A DNA stretch of 64,000 nucleotides from Sclerodactyla briareus. Its lineage: Eukaryota > Echinodermata > Holothuroidea > Dendrochirotida > Sclerodactylidae. The stretch's first letter is position 1; each line of letters starts with the position of its first letter. The notes under the pieces were generated by a model. The model saw only the letters and a list, made by a program, of their open reading frames with translations. It had not been told where the DNA came from and did not search any database. A program made the translations under genes and the position numbers. The stretch is from contig JAODTK010003187.1 in NCBI GenBank assembly GCA_026419785.1, positions 1 through 64,000 on the forward strand. The letters run 5' to 3'. Below, one piece after another: positions 35,563-47,325 of this stretch.

Positions 35563-36375
35563 CGCGCTTGCCCAAAACAGCGTTGCGACTTCGACGCAGC
35601 AAGGGGTGTCCAAACCGAACGCCGCGCAGAGCATTTCAAGCTTCGAAACGGGCGTCCTAGATATTTTACACTATAGTAGATCACGATATGACGATTAAGA
35701 TAAATGTTTTTTCGTAGCCGTGCACTCTTCCGACTTGGAACCACTGAAGAGACAGCGTTCAAATATCTCCCCTCACCCCTCCGTTTCCAACGTCATAGTA
35801 GTAGTAAGAAATACTTGCTCTCCAACCAAGGGGAGGGGGATTTTGCAAACCTGAAACGCCTCAGACGCAAAATGGTGCTAATCCTCCTAGTACGATATTC
35901 TGCCATGAATTAACCTATAACAATTATTCATTTTTCTGCCAACATATTTTTCCTTTCTCCCCGACTATGTAACAATGTGTGTTTAAGATAATGTGTGTCA
36001 AACCGGTCTGCACCTAGCTACATGTATAACCTGTGCACTCATATATATTTGTTATCATAATTAATATTATGTAATTGGCTGTACGCTGGGATGATTTATG
36101 ACACGTGATTTTTCAGAAGTGGTTGAACCTAACTTCACATCTGATGACTGGTATACATGGAAGACTGAGGAGACTTGGCATTCACCATCTGATCTGGTAT
36201 AGATCAGAGCTGATACCAACATTTAATAATTGTCCGATGGGGCTGAAACTTGGCACACATGTTCATCATAGTTAAATCAATTTCCAGCACTCAGCGGGAC
36301 GTGCGCAACGCACCGATTTGTAGCTGCGGGAGAGCAAGTTGAGCAGCTCTACCAGTCCATTCAGGTCTCTTCCGC
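35563..36375. other. No gene seen
   Basis: Unique sequence. The part from 36220 begins a repeat-like stretch ('gctgaaacttggcacacatg') related to echoes in 41.7-42.6 and 55.2-56.1 kb ('gaaacttggtggatgaag'). Confidence 0.45.
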
Positions 36376-36437
36376 GTCGTTCGTTCGTTCGTACGTTCGT
36401 TGTTCGTTCGTTCGTGTTTGTTGTCCGTTCGTTCGTC
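36376..36437. repeat. (GTTC)n microsatellite, degenerate
   Basis: Repeated GTTCGTTC/GTCCGTTC words. They are followed at about 36490 by 'gttgaaacttggtgggtgg', the same pairing of a short tetranucleotide head and a 'gaaacttggtgg' body seen near 55.5 kb. Confidence 0.8.
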
Positions 36438-39400
36438 CCTGGCTGTTCGTCCGTGCATTCATAACTTCTAAAAACATACCAGCGATCAGGTTGAAACTTG
36501 GTGGGTGGATGAAGCTTGTACTGGCTAGCCTTAGCTACATTTATGTTCGCATAGTTTTATTAGAGGTTTAATTAAACCAAGGATACCCCAATTCAAAACG
36601 TTATTTTGAGCTGATCCTGCTGCAGACAGTTGTTAATTACTCCGTCTCTGCTGAGGCCAGTGTTTACCTAATCTATCAGAAGGTTCAGTTATGCAGAATA
36701 GTTGACAATAAAAAATATTGCCAGGGGTGGTTGTTGTGTGTTGATTGGTCTTTCTCGCATCTTGCCATAGTTACAGTTAGGACCCTGCTCCAGGATTTGT
36801 TTACATTACTCTCGGTCCAATTCCTCAGTGATGACCGAAAATGGGGGCTTTGCGCCCTCCCCCCACCATAAAGGCTGTTTGATGGTAACTTGTGGAGGGT
36901 TAACTCTAACTATGAGTGTCAACAATGTAGATATCATTTCTGTGGGAAGTGTGTTTCCACTGTTCACTTGCCACCGGCTTAGGAATGGGCACTGATAGCA
37001 AATATTAGGCTATAATGTGGTGAGACATGGTCCAAGTCATTCCATGGTTCTGACAGGTCAGTAGAGGTCAGTTGAATGTGAACAAACGATAAATGTGAAA
37101 AATGGAGAAAAAAATGCAGTTGTATTTGCCACAAGAGTTTTGCTGTCCGCAGCTAACAAGACGTCGACTTGCACTTGTTGTCTACTCTTACCCGACGTTT
37201 CTCGCTTTGCTCCGAGAGGGGCATGTTCGCTGGCGCCGCCCTGTATTGTACGCCGATCTTTGAAGTAGTTTACAGGTGGGTTCGAATATGATATCGTAAT
37301 CAGATTCGAGTGAGGTGAAAACGAGTTTCATTTTTTAATCAACTCTTGTCTTAAGCACCAGGGGATTCCAGAATGCATACATCGCACTTCCATACAAGCT
37401 AGATTTTGACCAATCTAACGATTTAAACATGCAGTTGGACATGCAAATTAGGGGGACACCCAAACGAAATGCACGTACGTATATATCCACATATTTAATG
37501 TGGGGAGGAAAAGTTGCCTCTTTACGCAGACCTCATATCGGGGACTTCACCGATCAAACACTGATGAGGGCGACCAAAACTTAGCAAGTCTGCCCACCGA
37601 TCAAAATTGCATCCGAGTCAATGCCAATCTGTGAGATCACGCTAACAAGTCAGGTCAATAGGTCCGTAGTCGGTCTTGGCCCATGGCAGAACCGTAAGAC
37701 GTCTACTAATTTAAAACGTCGCTAGGTGCAACTTCTCTCACTCGCACACTCGACTGCCGAAGTTATTGGACAACAGTTCAAACCAGGCTCTTAGTTTAGA
37801 AAATACTAGGCATGGCTATAACTCAAAATCATTTTCACCTAACTCGAGCGTAGACCGACTTGTTTGTCCGCCCAGAGACCGACTGTTCTAGATTTTTCAC
37901 AGGGGTGTCACCCTCCCCCCCCCCCCCCGCCGTATTTACGCCCCTGGTCAGGGATTGGGGGTGAATTTTCCGATCGTATAGCTGGAAAGCTTTTGTTCAT
38001 TTTGTGTTCGACCAGTCTGCAAGATCTATCCTCAATCATGCGCCAAAAAATTGCATGCAGCAGGCTGTTGGTAGCCTCTGTTCGCGGCTTCCGGCGGATA
38101 TTTTCCTTTTCAATGTTTCAGTATGGGTTTTCCTGATTGCGCCCCTCATAATACGCCTGTGTGATTTGTCCGCCTATACGTCTTGTGGATTTGCCAAGCC
38201 CGAAGGCGGACGGATCAGAGGGCTGCTCAAATTAGAGGGCGTACTGCATTTTCAATGGTATGGTGAGTACATCACGTGACCCATATAAGGTATTTGGGCT
38301 GAAATGTGGGATTTTTGCTCACTGGCACTGCACTTGTAGTGGACAACGCATTACAGCACGCTATCTAGCTGCTGAGGCATGAATTGCATTGGTCGAGCTG
38401 AGAGTCCGGCCTTAGACTAGACTCCTTGCCTGACAACGAGCGCGGCATCATACCATTGCGGTTGATTGAAAATTTCGTCAGGTGGTCTATTTTCTGCGCC
38501 AGGCACAGTAAGGCTACCTCCGAAGTTCTCCTGCGACGAGCACGAATGTCCCCACATCACCAAAATTTTTTGCGCTGTTTTCCAGACAATTGGTTTCGAT
38601 GCTACAGGTTTATTTTCGCGAATTACAAAACCTCATGGCTCTCCATATGGTTTTTTAGCAATAGTGTTTGTATTTTTGATAATGATTTGCCTAGGCTAGT
38701 CGATAATATAACTTAATAAGCTCTAAACGTTAGGCCTAGCTAGGCTCCTGGGCCACACAAGTTGGCTGGGGGGGGGGTTATCGCGAGGGTCTTGCTGATA
38801 TCCATTGGGTTCGATACCACCTAAGGATAAATATTCATAAGGTTTGTTAACAGGTTGCTCCACACGCCCTTCTTACTCATAGTCCATGATTAGGCCATTG
38901 GGGTTCCTATTGTTATCAGGACTCCTCAGGAGTCAATCATGCGTTTTACATTATCAGCAATGCGTACAGGCCACAATGACTTTAATGTAAACGATGTACA
39001 ATTTTCACAATCAAACTGATTGCATTTTGTTTTAAAAAAAAAAATTTTCCACCTTTCACGCGAGAACACACCAAAATTCTCACAATTTTCCCAAATTTAG
39101 TAATCTGGATCCTAACTTAGTCACCTGCTGACACACCGCCTTTTCAAATAGCCACTGGCAAGATTGCATATGTAACCGGGGTGTATATTGGATGTATGAG
39201 ATTATTGGTTAAGGATTAAGGCCTAGGGCTAACAATATGATATTGTCTTGATTTCTCTCTTCAATGTCACCTCGCAAAAGAACAAATTTCATGTCATCGT
39301 TGTTCACGTTAGCCACCGAATTGCAGCGCCTCGCCACAGTGATTGCTCTCGCTAACCTTCTATTTTTTCCTACTTTGCTGAGGCTGGTGGAATAGTGACA

Positions 39401-41015
39401 AACTTCTCAGTAATTATTCCATGGAATGATGCAAACTGGTGGCATGTAGATAATCTGATCCCTGATCATGCTGCCAATGCTGTGTATATTGAATGGTGTT
39501 CAGTATCGAAAAAAAAAATTAATGAGTTATTTACCTCGCCAGTGATAAACTCAAGATCACTCCTAGGGCCCTGGAGACAATCCCATTTTTGAAATGGTAA
39601 ATTCCGCCTCATTGCCCAGCTTGGGAGCAAAAAAGTATTCTACTGGGGGCACAATTGCCCCGCTATTATTCTGTGCCGTGCAATGTTTTTGCCCGCCTAG
39701 GCCTATGCGGCATGTATTGCCCGTCAGAAAAATATTTTTTTCCTTTCCTAACATTCCATGGAATAAAGCACCTAAAATATTGTTTTGAAGGATTGTTAAC
39801 GAAACTGACATCGTGAAAAAATCCCGCTAATCAATCAACGATACCGCGGCTGTCCAATACTAATCGTTCAGCCATCGCATATGCACAAGCGACTGCTGAA
39901 GGTGCCAGGTTACGCTCATTCAGCCGAGATCGTCGGCTCCGCTGTGACAGAGAGTACGGCTGCGTACATCGTGACCGCACACGTGTCGATCGATCTCTGT
40001 CCTGAACTCGTTCGATGTTAGAACGTGGGTCCAGGCCTTGGCAGTCAGAAACTAGTTTTTTATAGCAGTGTATATGCTGTAGTAGCGGTCTCTCGCCGTC
40101 TCAACGAACGTACGTGTGTGCATCGACTAAATTTTACACGCTGGCTGCGCTATGATAAAGGCTTTTTTGCCTGATGCCGAGGTAGAGGATCCCTTTTATT
40201 TCATATGGGAAAATCATTCTGAATGTGTAGTCTTATATATTATGGATCAGTGTTTGTTTGATTCTTCTGTGAATATCTAGTCCGGCCTCTCACATAACTG
40301 GGTGGGCATTATCATGCTGACCAGGAATATTTATTCCCATGTTTCAGTTGAATGGGGAGGGGAGGCTGGTTGTTTTTTTCGTTAGCATTTCGTTCGTTCA
40401 AGGATACAAGAAGATTGTTGAATACACTGCTTCACAGATCATGGAACCATTGCAAACTCGGGGATAAGATTCTCCCTTGTCGAATAGGCTCCATTTTACC
40501 TGTTTCGGATTCCTCACAAATATTCACACATTGTAGCTATTTATGATATAGAGAATTGGTTATTTATGGCAAGCTGTTTCCTCTTTCTGGTTCGCCTCTG
40601 CGGTGGTGTTTCCGACGATCTGCGCGCCAAGTATAAAGCAAGGCTCGTTCAAACTTCACCCAAATAATGGACGTTGCGTATACATATGTTGGGGGGGTGG
40701 GTGTTGGGGCCCAGAAGTTTTCGAGGGAGGGGGGTCGGATATTGTTTGCACTGAACAATCTGTAGCTTAGCTGAACTCTAGTTTCATGAACGATTTAAAA
40801 ACCCTTCTCCCCCTTCTCAGATTCCGCTGAGTTAGGTTGGTTGTGGCCCGTCAGGCGCCATGAGCGCCTTGTAAAATGTACACCATTATTATTTTATTAT
40901 TATCGATGTTTTCGTTTTCAGCATAATTAGTGCCAACGACAAAACATCAGGACGGGGCCTTAGCAGTTTAAATTAAATACTACAATGCTCATCTGATCGC
41001 GACTTCCCCTTGCCA
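36438..41015. other. Long stretch without a recognisable gene
   Basis: Largely unique. A poly-C tract lies at 37915-37928, followed by 'ccgtatttacgcccctg', which resembles a transposon terminus without a visible partner. A G run is near 38768. TAGGCCTA occurs at 38731 and 39698. 39840-40140 is CpG-rich with many TCG and ACG words. Frames of 77-98 codons match nothing known. Confidence 0.45.
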
Positions 41016-41615
41016 ATGGCATGCTTTGGGCGTCGCACACCGCTCTGGTGGCGGGCATCTTGGATTTTCGACTGAATGCATTTTATTTTCGTTAACGCTC
41101 CAGCTCTTCAACGCCTTGTCCGATTTCACTCCACTGGCAGACATGTTCTTCATGTACAAAAATCTTGAACAAGTTTCACAGTGGGCATGGCCACACCCGT
41201 CCGAGGCGGCCATCTTGAATTTTCGACGAACTGACTTTTTTGTCATATATGCCTTTGTCAGAACCTGGCGATTCGTTTTTTGGGACAACTTTAATTTTCC
41301 TCCCATTGTACGCCCACAAGGCGGCCATTTTGATTTTTTTCCTCCGCAACAATAATGCTTTATTCGTGACTTGAAACTGGTGTACAGTTCGCCCATGAAG
41401 AAATCGTAGACGATTTCGAAAGTGAGCATGGCTACACCCCTCCAACGGTGGACATCTTGGATTTTTTGACGAACTGAATTTTTCACAGATTTGCTCGTTT
41501 CGGAACACAGCGATCGTTTTGGGACCCACTTTATTTTTCTGCCCCATTGGGCCCCACACAGCGGCCATTTTTTTTTTTTCACAAATTTGCGCTTTATATC
41601 CTGAGTGACTTTAAA
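41016..41615 (-). repeat. Tandem repeat, ~240-bp unit, 2.5 copies
   Basis: Units share 'cggccat(c/t)ttgaattttcgac', 'gaactga.ttttt', and 'tttgggac..actttaattttcc' then 'cccattg..cgcc'. Copies of 'atcttg.attt' occur near 41058, 41210 and 41450. The minus strand stays open for 209 codons (40989-41618) because the unit is nearly a multiple of three. The product is a Lys/Arg/Cys-rich repetition without a known domain. Confidence 0.7.
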
Positions 41616-41639
41616 CATATCTATTTTTCAAACAATCCG

Positions 41640-42151
41640 TCAGATTTGTAAAGAACTTGGGTGGATGGGGCTACATTTGTTCCTCAACAAGTTAGAAGTC
41701 ACCGTGGGTCCAATTTGCATAATTCTGTGCCCGTTACTACTTCCTTGGCTTAACCACAAAACTTGGTGGATGAAGTTCATCTTGGTTTCTGAGCTAAATG
41801 GGGTTCTTTATGGTGTTTAATTATTGCTCAAAAGCATGTATATACTTCTTCCCAATTCTTGCTCGAAAGCGGGGATATACCCGTTGGCGTTTTACCCGCC
41901 TACACGTGTCTAGTTTTCATTATTTTGTTTGTCAATATCCTTTGCAGATGGCACCCCTGATGACCCAGAAATTCAAAACACAGACATCAGAGTACCTGCA
42001 TACTGAGCCGCCTTGTTCCAGGCCTATGAATTTGCAGACAACTTTGGCTTCAAAACAGAAGTGTAGATGACTTCATATAGTAATGGAGAAACCCTTGTGA
42101 TGGCTTATGGAAGAACTTTTTAACAAGCTGTTCTGAAGTTGTGTTCTATTA
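41640..42151 (+). repeat. Partial, diverged unit upstream of the LINE 5' duplication
   Basis: It matches the internal part of the 2-kb units downstream. 'ggatatac.c' with 'acccgcctacacgtgtctagt' (near 41874) corresponds to 'ggatatacactcgg' with 'cacatgtctagt' (near 42590). 'aatggagaaacccttgtgatgg' (near 42081) corresponds to 'aatggaaaaacacttgtgatgg' (near 42796). This points to an older, third tandem unit. Confidence 0.5.
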
Positions 42152-44127
42152 GATAATTCTATATCTCTGCGACACTGGTAGTGTCTGGGGATAATTATGG
42201 TTTTGGGTGTGTTGCCACTGCCGGAACGCTTCCGGTTAGCACAATAACTCTTAACGCTTTAAAAAAAACGATTGAAACGTTGAAAATTGGTTACACGTAT
42301 CCGCCCTATTGACATCCTCGAGGAGTTCGAAGGTGGGCATCACCAACCGCATTCTGCGCCCTCCTATTTGGGCCGGTTTACACGAAAATACTGAGTTCAT
42401 CCGCTTTACACTCAACTTGGTGGTGAGGACAATTGTCCCCCGCAAAAAATGACGGTGATTCAAGTTCACTGAGGTCAGCTTGCGTTTTTTCCTTCCGAAA
42501 TATAGAGTTAGTCAATTAAATGAAACTTGCTGTGTGGAGACCAATTGTTTCCCGAATACCACTAACGTCCACGATGTCCACGAAGCCGGATATACACTCG
42601 GCAGTTCACCCGCTGCACATGTCTAGTAATACACCTTTCGTCTTGCACATCCTCCTCATCTTTCAGGTGCAGGCATATTGCTGAAATGTCCACACGCCAA
42701 GGAACAGTATTCCGTTATATTCAAAAGACAAACCTTTTTACCTTGCCAGATTAACTGTCCTTGTAATTCTTCTATTAACTAGGCATTTAACTAGAATGGA
42801 AAAACACTTGTGATGGCTTCTGGAAGAACTTTTCAGCAGCTTATCATCTGTTACATTTTTCTCTAGCTCCTCTCATCTGTCAACTTCATGTAATGTTGTC
42901 TTCAGGAGACAGACGGGGAGAGCATGGTCTACATTATCTATGTTATACTTGTGATATTTATCTAGTCCTGGACGAGATATTTATTATACCTTTGAAATTT
43001 TCACTTTGATCGGTCAAAACAACTTTTCAACTTTTTTGAAGCAGGACTAAAAGATCTGAGAAAACCTAATGCCTTTAGTGTTTTCATCCATATTCCAGAG
43101 GGCCTTTTCATATGCATTGCTTCTCAATGTGATTACTTGGCAGGCAGAGTATGGACCTACAGGACCTTCCCTGGAAGACTGATGGTCGTAAATGTCTTCA
43201 CAAAAATGCGCCAGGCCTCAAACGTGAGGAGTGACACCAGGACAGTATTACCGGCAATTGCCTTGCCTATCCAGTGTTTTATATTCATCGGAAAGCCCTC
43301 ACAGGGTGCAAGTGAGTAGGCAACAGCCAACAAGTCCCATCATCCCAATTTTGAACTCCATCTTATAGCCTTTGGTAGGGTATAACCCAATTCAGGATTT
43401 TCGCATGGAAAAAAATAGAATGACCTCAATTAACAACATTCCAATTGCCCGCGCCTAGAATTTTAGGAGGGCAATAAGTGGCCCGTCTTAAAAATTTTTT
43501 GGCAACCCCCAAGGCGGGCCATCAGTTTGCCCACCTGCTCGAAAACTCCGACAGTCCGGGGTCGAAAATCGCGAGTTGCGGCATTCTCCTAGGTTTGTAC
43601 GGTTCGTGTTGCCAGGTTAGACGATAGCGGTCTCAACCGGTGGTTAGAATTAGAGTGTGCTGGGAGGGCAGTCAGTTTGTGGAGTTTCTTGTTTCTGGAG
43701 GAGGGATTTTCGCTAAGGATTGTCTTCACCTTAATGGTAAGGGGGCTTCAGTGTAGGCAGTTGGTAAATGTCTGCGGGGAAGGGTTGTTAAACTAAATTT
43801 GGGAGCGAGGGTTTCTGGTGTCGTTTAGACCTACTGGCAGGGTTTGTTAATAGTAAGCATAGCAGGGAGGTCTGGCGAGGTCACAATGGCGAAGATAGGT
43901 AGACAGCTGTCTTGTTCCTGTGCTAATGTTCAAATATCAGGAACAAGTTTGATGATTGCAGAGCTTAGTCAGGAACACAAGCCTGACGTCATTGGTTATA
44001 CAGAGTCGGGCTCACACAGTGATATTCCCACAGCCGAAAGTTCACCTCCTGGTTATGTTGTTATAGCAAGATAGGACCGATACTCTCCTGCTTGGTGGTG
44101 GAGTTTTGTTGTAATGTGAGGGTCTAC
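42152..44127 (+). repeat. LINE 5' region, tandem copy 1 (~1.98 kb)
   Basis: It begins 'gataattctatatctctgcg' with the hairpin GACACT-GGT-AGTGTC, and ends after 'gttttgttgtaatgtgag'. It aligns along its whole length to 44130-46158. Most of it is non-coding and plausibly the 5' UTR and promoter region. The last ~200 bp encode the start of an apurinic-type endonuclease, with ELSQEHKPDVIGYTES and PPGYVV in a frame at 43844-44074. It stops there, so it is a truncated unit, not a separate LINE. An inverted repeat GCCCGCGCCTAGAAT-TTTAGGAGGGC lies near 43449. Confidence 0.7.
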
Positions 44128-44129
44128 TT

Positions 44130-46158
44130 GATAATCATTATATCTTGCGACACTGGAAGTGTCTGGGACTTATGGGTTTGGGTGTGTTGCCACTGCGGAA
44201 ACGCTTTTTCCGTTTAGCACAATAAAACTATAACTCTTTAACGATTGATCTGAAAATTGGTAACGTATCCGCTCAAGTGAAATCTCGGCGGAGTTCGAAA
44301 GTGGGCATCAACAGCATGTCGGGCTGCCCTCTATGTTGCCGGTTACCGAAATACTGAGTTCAATAAGAGTTACACTCAAACTTGGTGGGTGAGGACAAAA
44401 GGTGGTCCACCCAAAAAATGACGGTGATGCAAGTTCAACTGGGAGGTCAAGCTTGCGTTTTTTTCTTCCGGAAAATATGAGTAGTTCAGATTAACATGAA
44501 ACTTGCTGGGTGGAGACCAAAAGTTGTTAGAATAAGAACACTACGTCCCACGAGTGGTCCCGGAACGAGGAGATAACACATCGGCACAGTTTAACGCCTG
44601 CACATGTCTAGCTTAATACATCCTGTCGTCTTGCCACATCATCCCTATATTTCAGGTGAAGGCATTATTGCCTGCCTGAAATGTCCACGACTCCATGAAA
44701 CAGTATTCTGTTAATATTCAAAGAACAAAACCTTTCTTACATGCAGAGTAACTGTCTTGGAATTATTCTATTAAATAGGCATGTATATAGTAATGGAAAA
44801 ACCACATTGTGATAGGATCGGAAGAAATTTTCAGCGCTTTATCTGTGTTACATTTTCTCTAGCTCTTCTCATCTGTCAAATGCATGTACTGTCTGTCTCA
44901 GGAGACAGACGGGGAGAGCAGGAGGCTACATTATCTATGGTTAATACCTTGTTGATATTATCTAGCTCCTGGACGAGATACTTTATAATACCTTGAAATT
45001 TTCACTTGATTCTGTCAAACAACTTTTCAAACTTTTTGAAGCAGAGACTACAAAGACTGAGAAAAACCTACATGCATTTCGTTGTTTTTCATCCAATCTT
45101 CCAAGAGGGGCCTTTCAATGCATAGCTCTCAATGTGATATTGGCAGCAGAGTATTGGACCTACAAGGACCTTCCCGGCGGACTGATGGTCGTTAAATGTC
45201 TTCACAAAAATGCAGCCAGGCCTCAACGTTGGAGGAGTGACACCAGGACAGTATTACGGCCAATTGCCGTGCCTTATCCATTGTTTTCTATTCAATTCTA
45301 CAGCCTCTCAAGGGGTGCCAAGTGAGAGGGCAACAGCAACAAGCCCACTCATCCAGTTTGAACTTCCATTCTTATAGCCTTGTAGGGTTCTGACCCAATT
45401 CAGGGATTTTGCATGGAAAAAATAGCAATGCCTCAATTAATACACATTTTCCATGCCCGCCTAGAATTTAGGAGGGCAATAAGTGGCCCGTCTTAAATTT
45501 TTGGCAACCCCCAAGGCGGGCAATCGGTGCCCACCTGCTCAGAAACTCACGACAGTCCGGGTCGAAAATCGCGATTTGCGGCATTCTCTCTAGTTACGGT
45601 CGTGTTGCAGAGGTAGACGATAGCGGGTTCTCAACAGGGCTGGTTAGAATTAGAGTGTGCTGCGGAGGCTTCCGTTTGTGGATGTTTCTTGTTTCTGGGG
45701 AAGGAGGAGGGATCTGTCGCTAGGATGGTCTTCACCTTAATGGTACGGGGCTTCAGTGTTAGGGCAAGTTGGTCAATGTCTGCGTGGAAGGTTGTTAAAC
45801 TAAATTTGGGAGCGAGGGTTTCGGGTTCCGTAAGGCTTACTGGGAGGGTTGTAAATAGTAAGAATCGCAGAGTGGGAGGTCTCTTTTTGGAGGTCAAACA
45901 AATGGGAAGATATAGATATGTTAGCCAGCTGTCATTTTTCAGGTGCTACTGTTCCAAATTATCAGGAACAAGTTGATGAGTTGCCAGATTTAGTCCAGGA
46001 CACCCAAGCCTGACGTCATGGTATTGACAGAGTCGTGGTTTCAACAGTGAGTGATATTTCCCACAGCCGAGTCACTTCCTGGTTATGTTGTTTAAGGCAG
46101 ATAGGACCGATACTCTCAGTGGGCATTGGGGGTGAGTTTTGTTGTATGTGAGGTCTGA
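44130..46158 (+). repeat. LINE 5' region, tandem copy 2 (~2.03 kb)
   Basis: It begins 'gataatcattatatcttgcg' with the matching hairpin GACACT-GGA-AGTGTC. It retains the same landmarks in order: 'atgacggtgatgcaagttca', 'ttaatacatcctgtcg', 'gagacagacggggagagca', 'ctatcgtctacc'-type words on minus, and 'gggagcgagggtttc'. Its end (KPDV near 46005, LPGYVV near 46075) runs directly on into the rest of the LINE endonuclease. It is therefore the unit that belongs to the downstream ORF. Differences from copy 1 are many and mostly one- or two-base indels. Confidence 0.7.
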
Positions 46159-47325
46159 CATTGAATAGTTTGAGAAGGCGATATTGGGTGGTTTGTTCAC
46201 CTCGGTTGTGTGAAATGAAAAATTCCCATCTAACTCATCTTGTAAGCCCATTCTATATTCTTTCCGACAAGCTTTTCGAAGTTTCTAGAAGAGTTCATCA
46301 TTAAGGTGATTTTCAATTATTCCAGATATTCTGGTCTATGGTGCTAGTGGGCAGTCATGGATCTGGCTTTTAGATGTCAGACAGGATTAATTCCTTTCTC
46401 AGCATGTACATTTTCCTACCAGAAAGCATTATTGTGGATTTAGTTTTGAGCAGGAATCAGTGCTGTGAGATAATGTAGAAGCTTTGGGTAAGCGGGTGCA
46501 AGTGGGATCACGATATTGTTAGCTTCAATGTGTCTGGTTCAGTCAATATCCCACAGATGTAGAGCTTGTTTCTGTTTGCGAAGTAGGCCCAATTGTCGAT
46601 TGCTTTCTAGTTGTTCAGCGGAAATAGTTGGCGTAAATTGTTGGGAAGTACGAAGCTGGGGATCTTGGAAGGTTTTATTGAAAAGGTTAAACACGGTTAT
46701 GAAAGTTTACGTTCACTTGGAGGAAACGTCACAGTAAGAACAAGATGCCTTGGATGAATAGGAAGTTTCCTGGTATCAATGTAAGCAAACATTATGGAGA
46801 CTTTATCGTTCTTCTGGGTCTTTGTCTGATCTAGAGCTTTCAAAGTTCAGCAAAAAAGCTTGTCCATCGTTTAGTTTCTGGTGCTAAAACTTATTTGAGA
46901 GGCAGATTGCCTCTAGTATCAAAGAGAATCCTCGTGCAGTTTTCTCTTATGATGAGGGGGAAGCAGAAAGTCAAGGACACATGGTCCTTTGGAGATTCCG
47001 ACGAGGTAGTACAATCCGGAGAGCCAGGAAGATGGCCGAAGGTTCCCAAATTCTTTTCTCTGTTTACTCATGAGAACTTGGAAATTTTGGTGACCTCGTG
47101 TCGAGGTTCTCGCATAGTATTGGTAATATGGTGTACTCGCCTGGTTTAGTAAAGGAGAAACTGCAGAAGCTCAAAAGGGGTAAAGCTCCTGGTCCTGACG
47201 GAGTTTATACTTCTTACTAAAATCCTTTGGGACGAGTTGTCTGTTCCATTAGCTATTATTTCAATAAGACTCGGCAGAAGGTATTGTTCCGGATGATTGG
47301 AGGAGAGAAATGATTCTCCTATTTT
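45960..47325 (+). pseudogene. LINE ORF2, 5' part: endonuclease, linker and RT N-terminus (broken)
   Basis: This is the first half of a CR1/Jockey-like non-LTR retrotransposon polyprotein, which nicks target DNA and reverse-transcribes its RNA. Visible in order, across several frames: KPDV and TESW (~46005-46030); LPGYVV (~46075); GDF followed by a base-shifted NYS (~46307-46325); ILDLVLS-like VDLVLS (~46435-46450); DHDIVSFNV (46507-46533), the endonuclease end; KMPWMNRKF (~46743-46770); IASSIKENPRA (~46905); GKAPGPDGV (~47179-47205); SVPLAII (~47238); and PDDWRREMILL (~47290-47322). This is the usual order, ending in the RT fingers. Frameshifts occur every 50-150 bp. The RT then stops at the inserted element at 47326 and resumes at 50636. 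Confidence 0.85.

Noticed and set aside
38806..38818. B-box-like word 'gggttcgatacc', possible tRNA or SINE
   Set aside because: No A box at the right distance and no cloverleaf could be drawn.
40989..41618. 209-codon minus-strand frame, the longest in the window
   Set aside because: It is the translation of a ~240-bp tandem repeat with poly-T runs, and no domain is visible.
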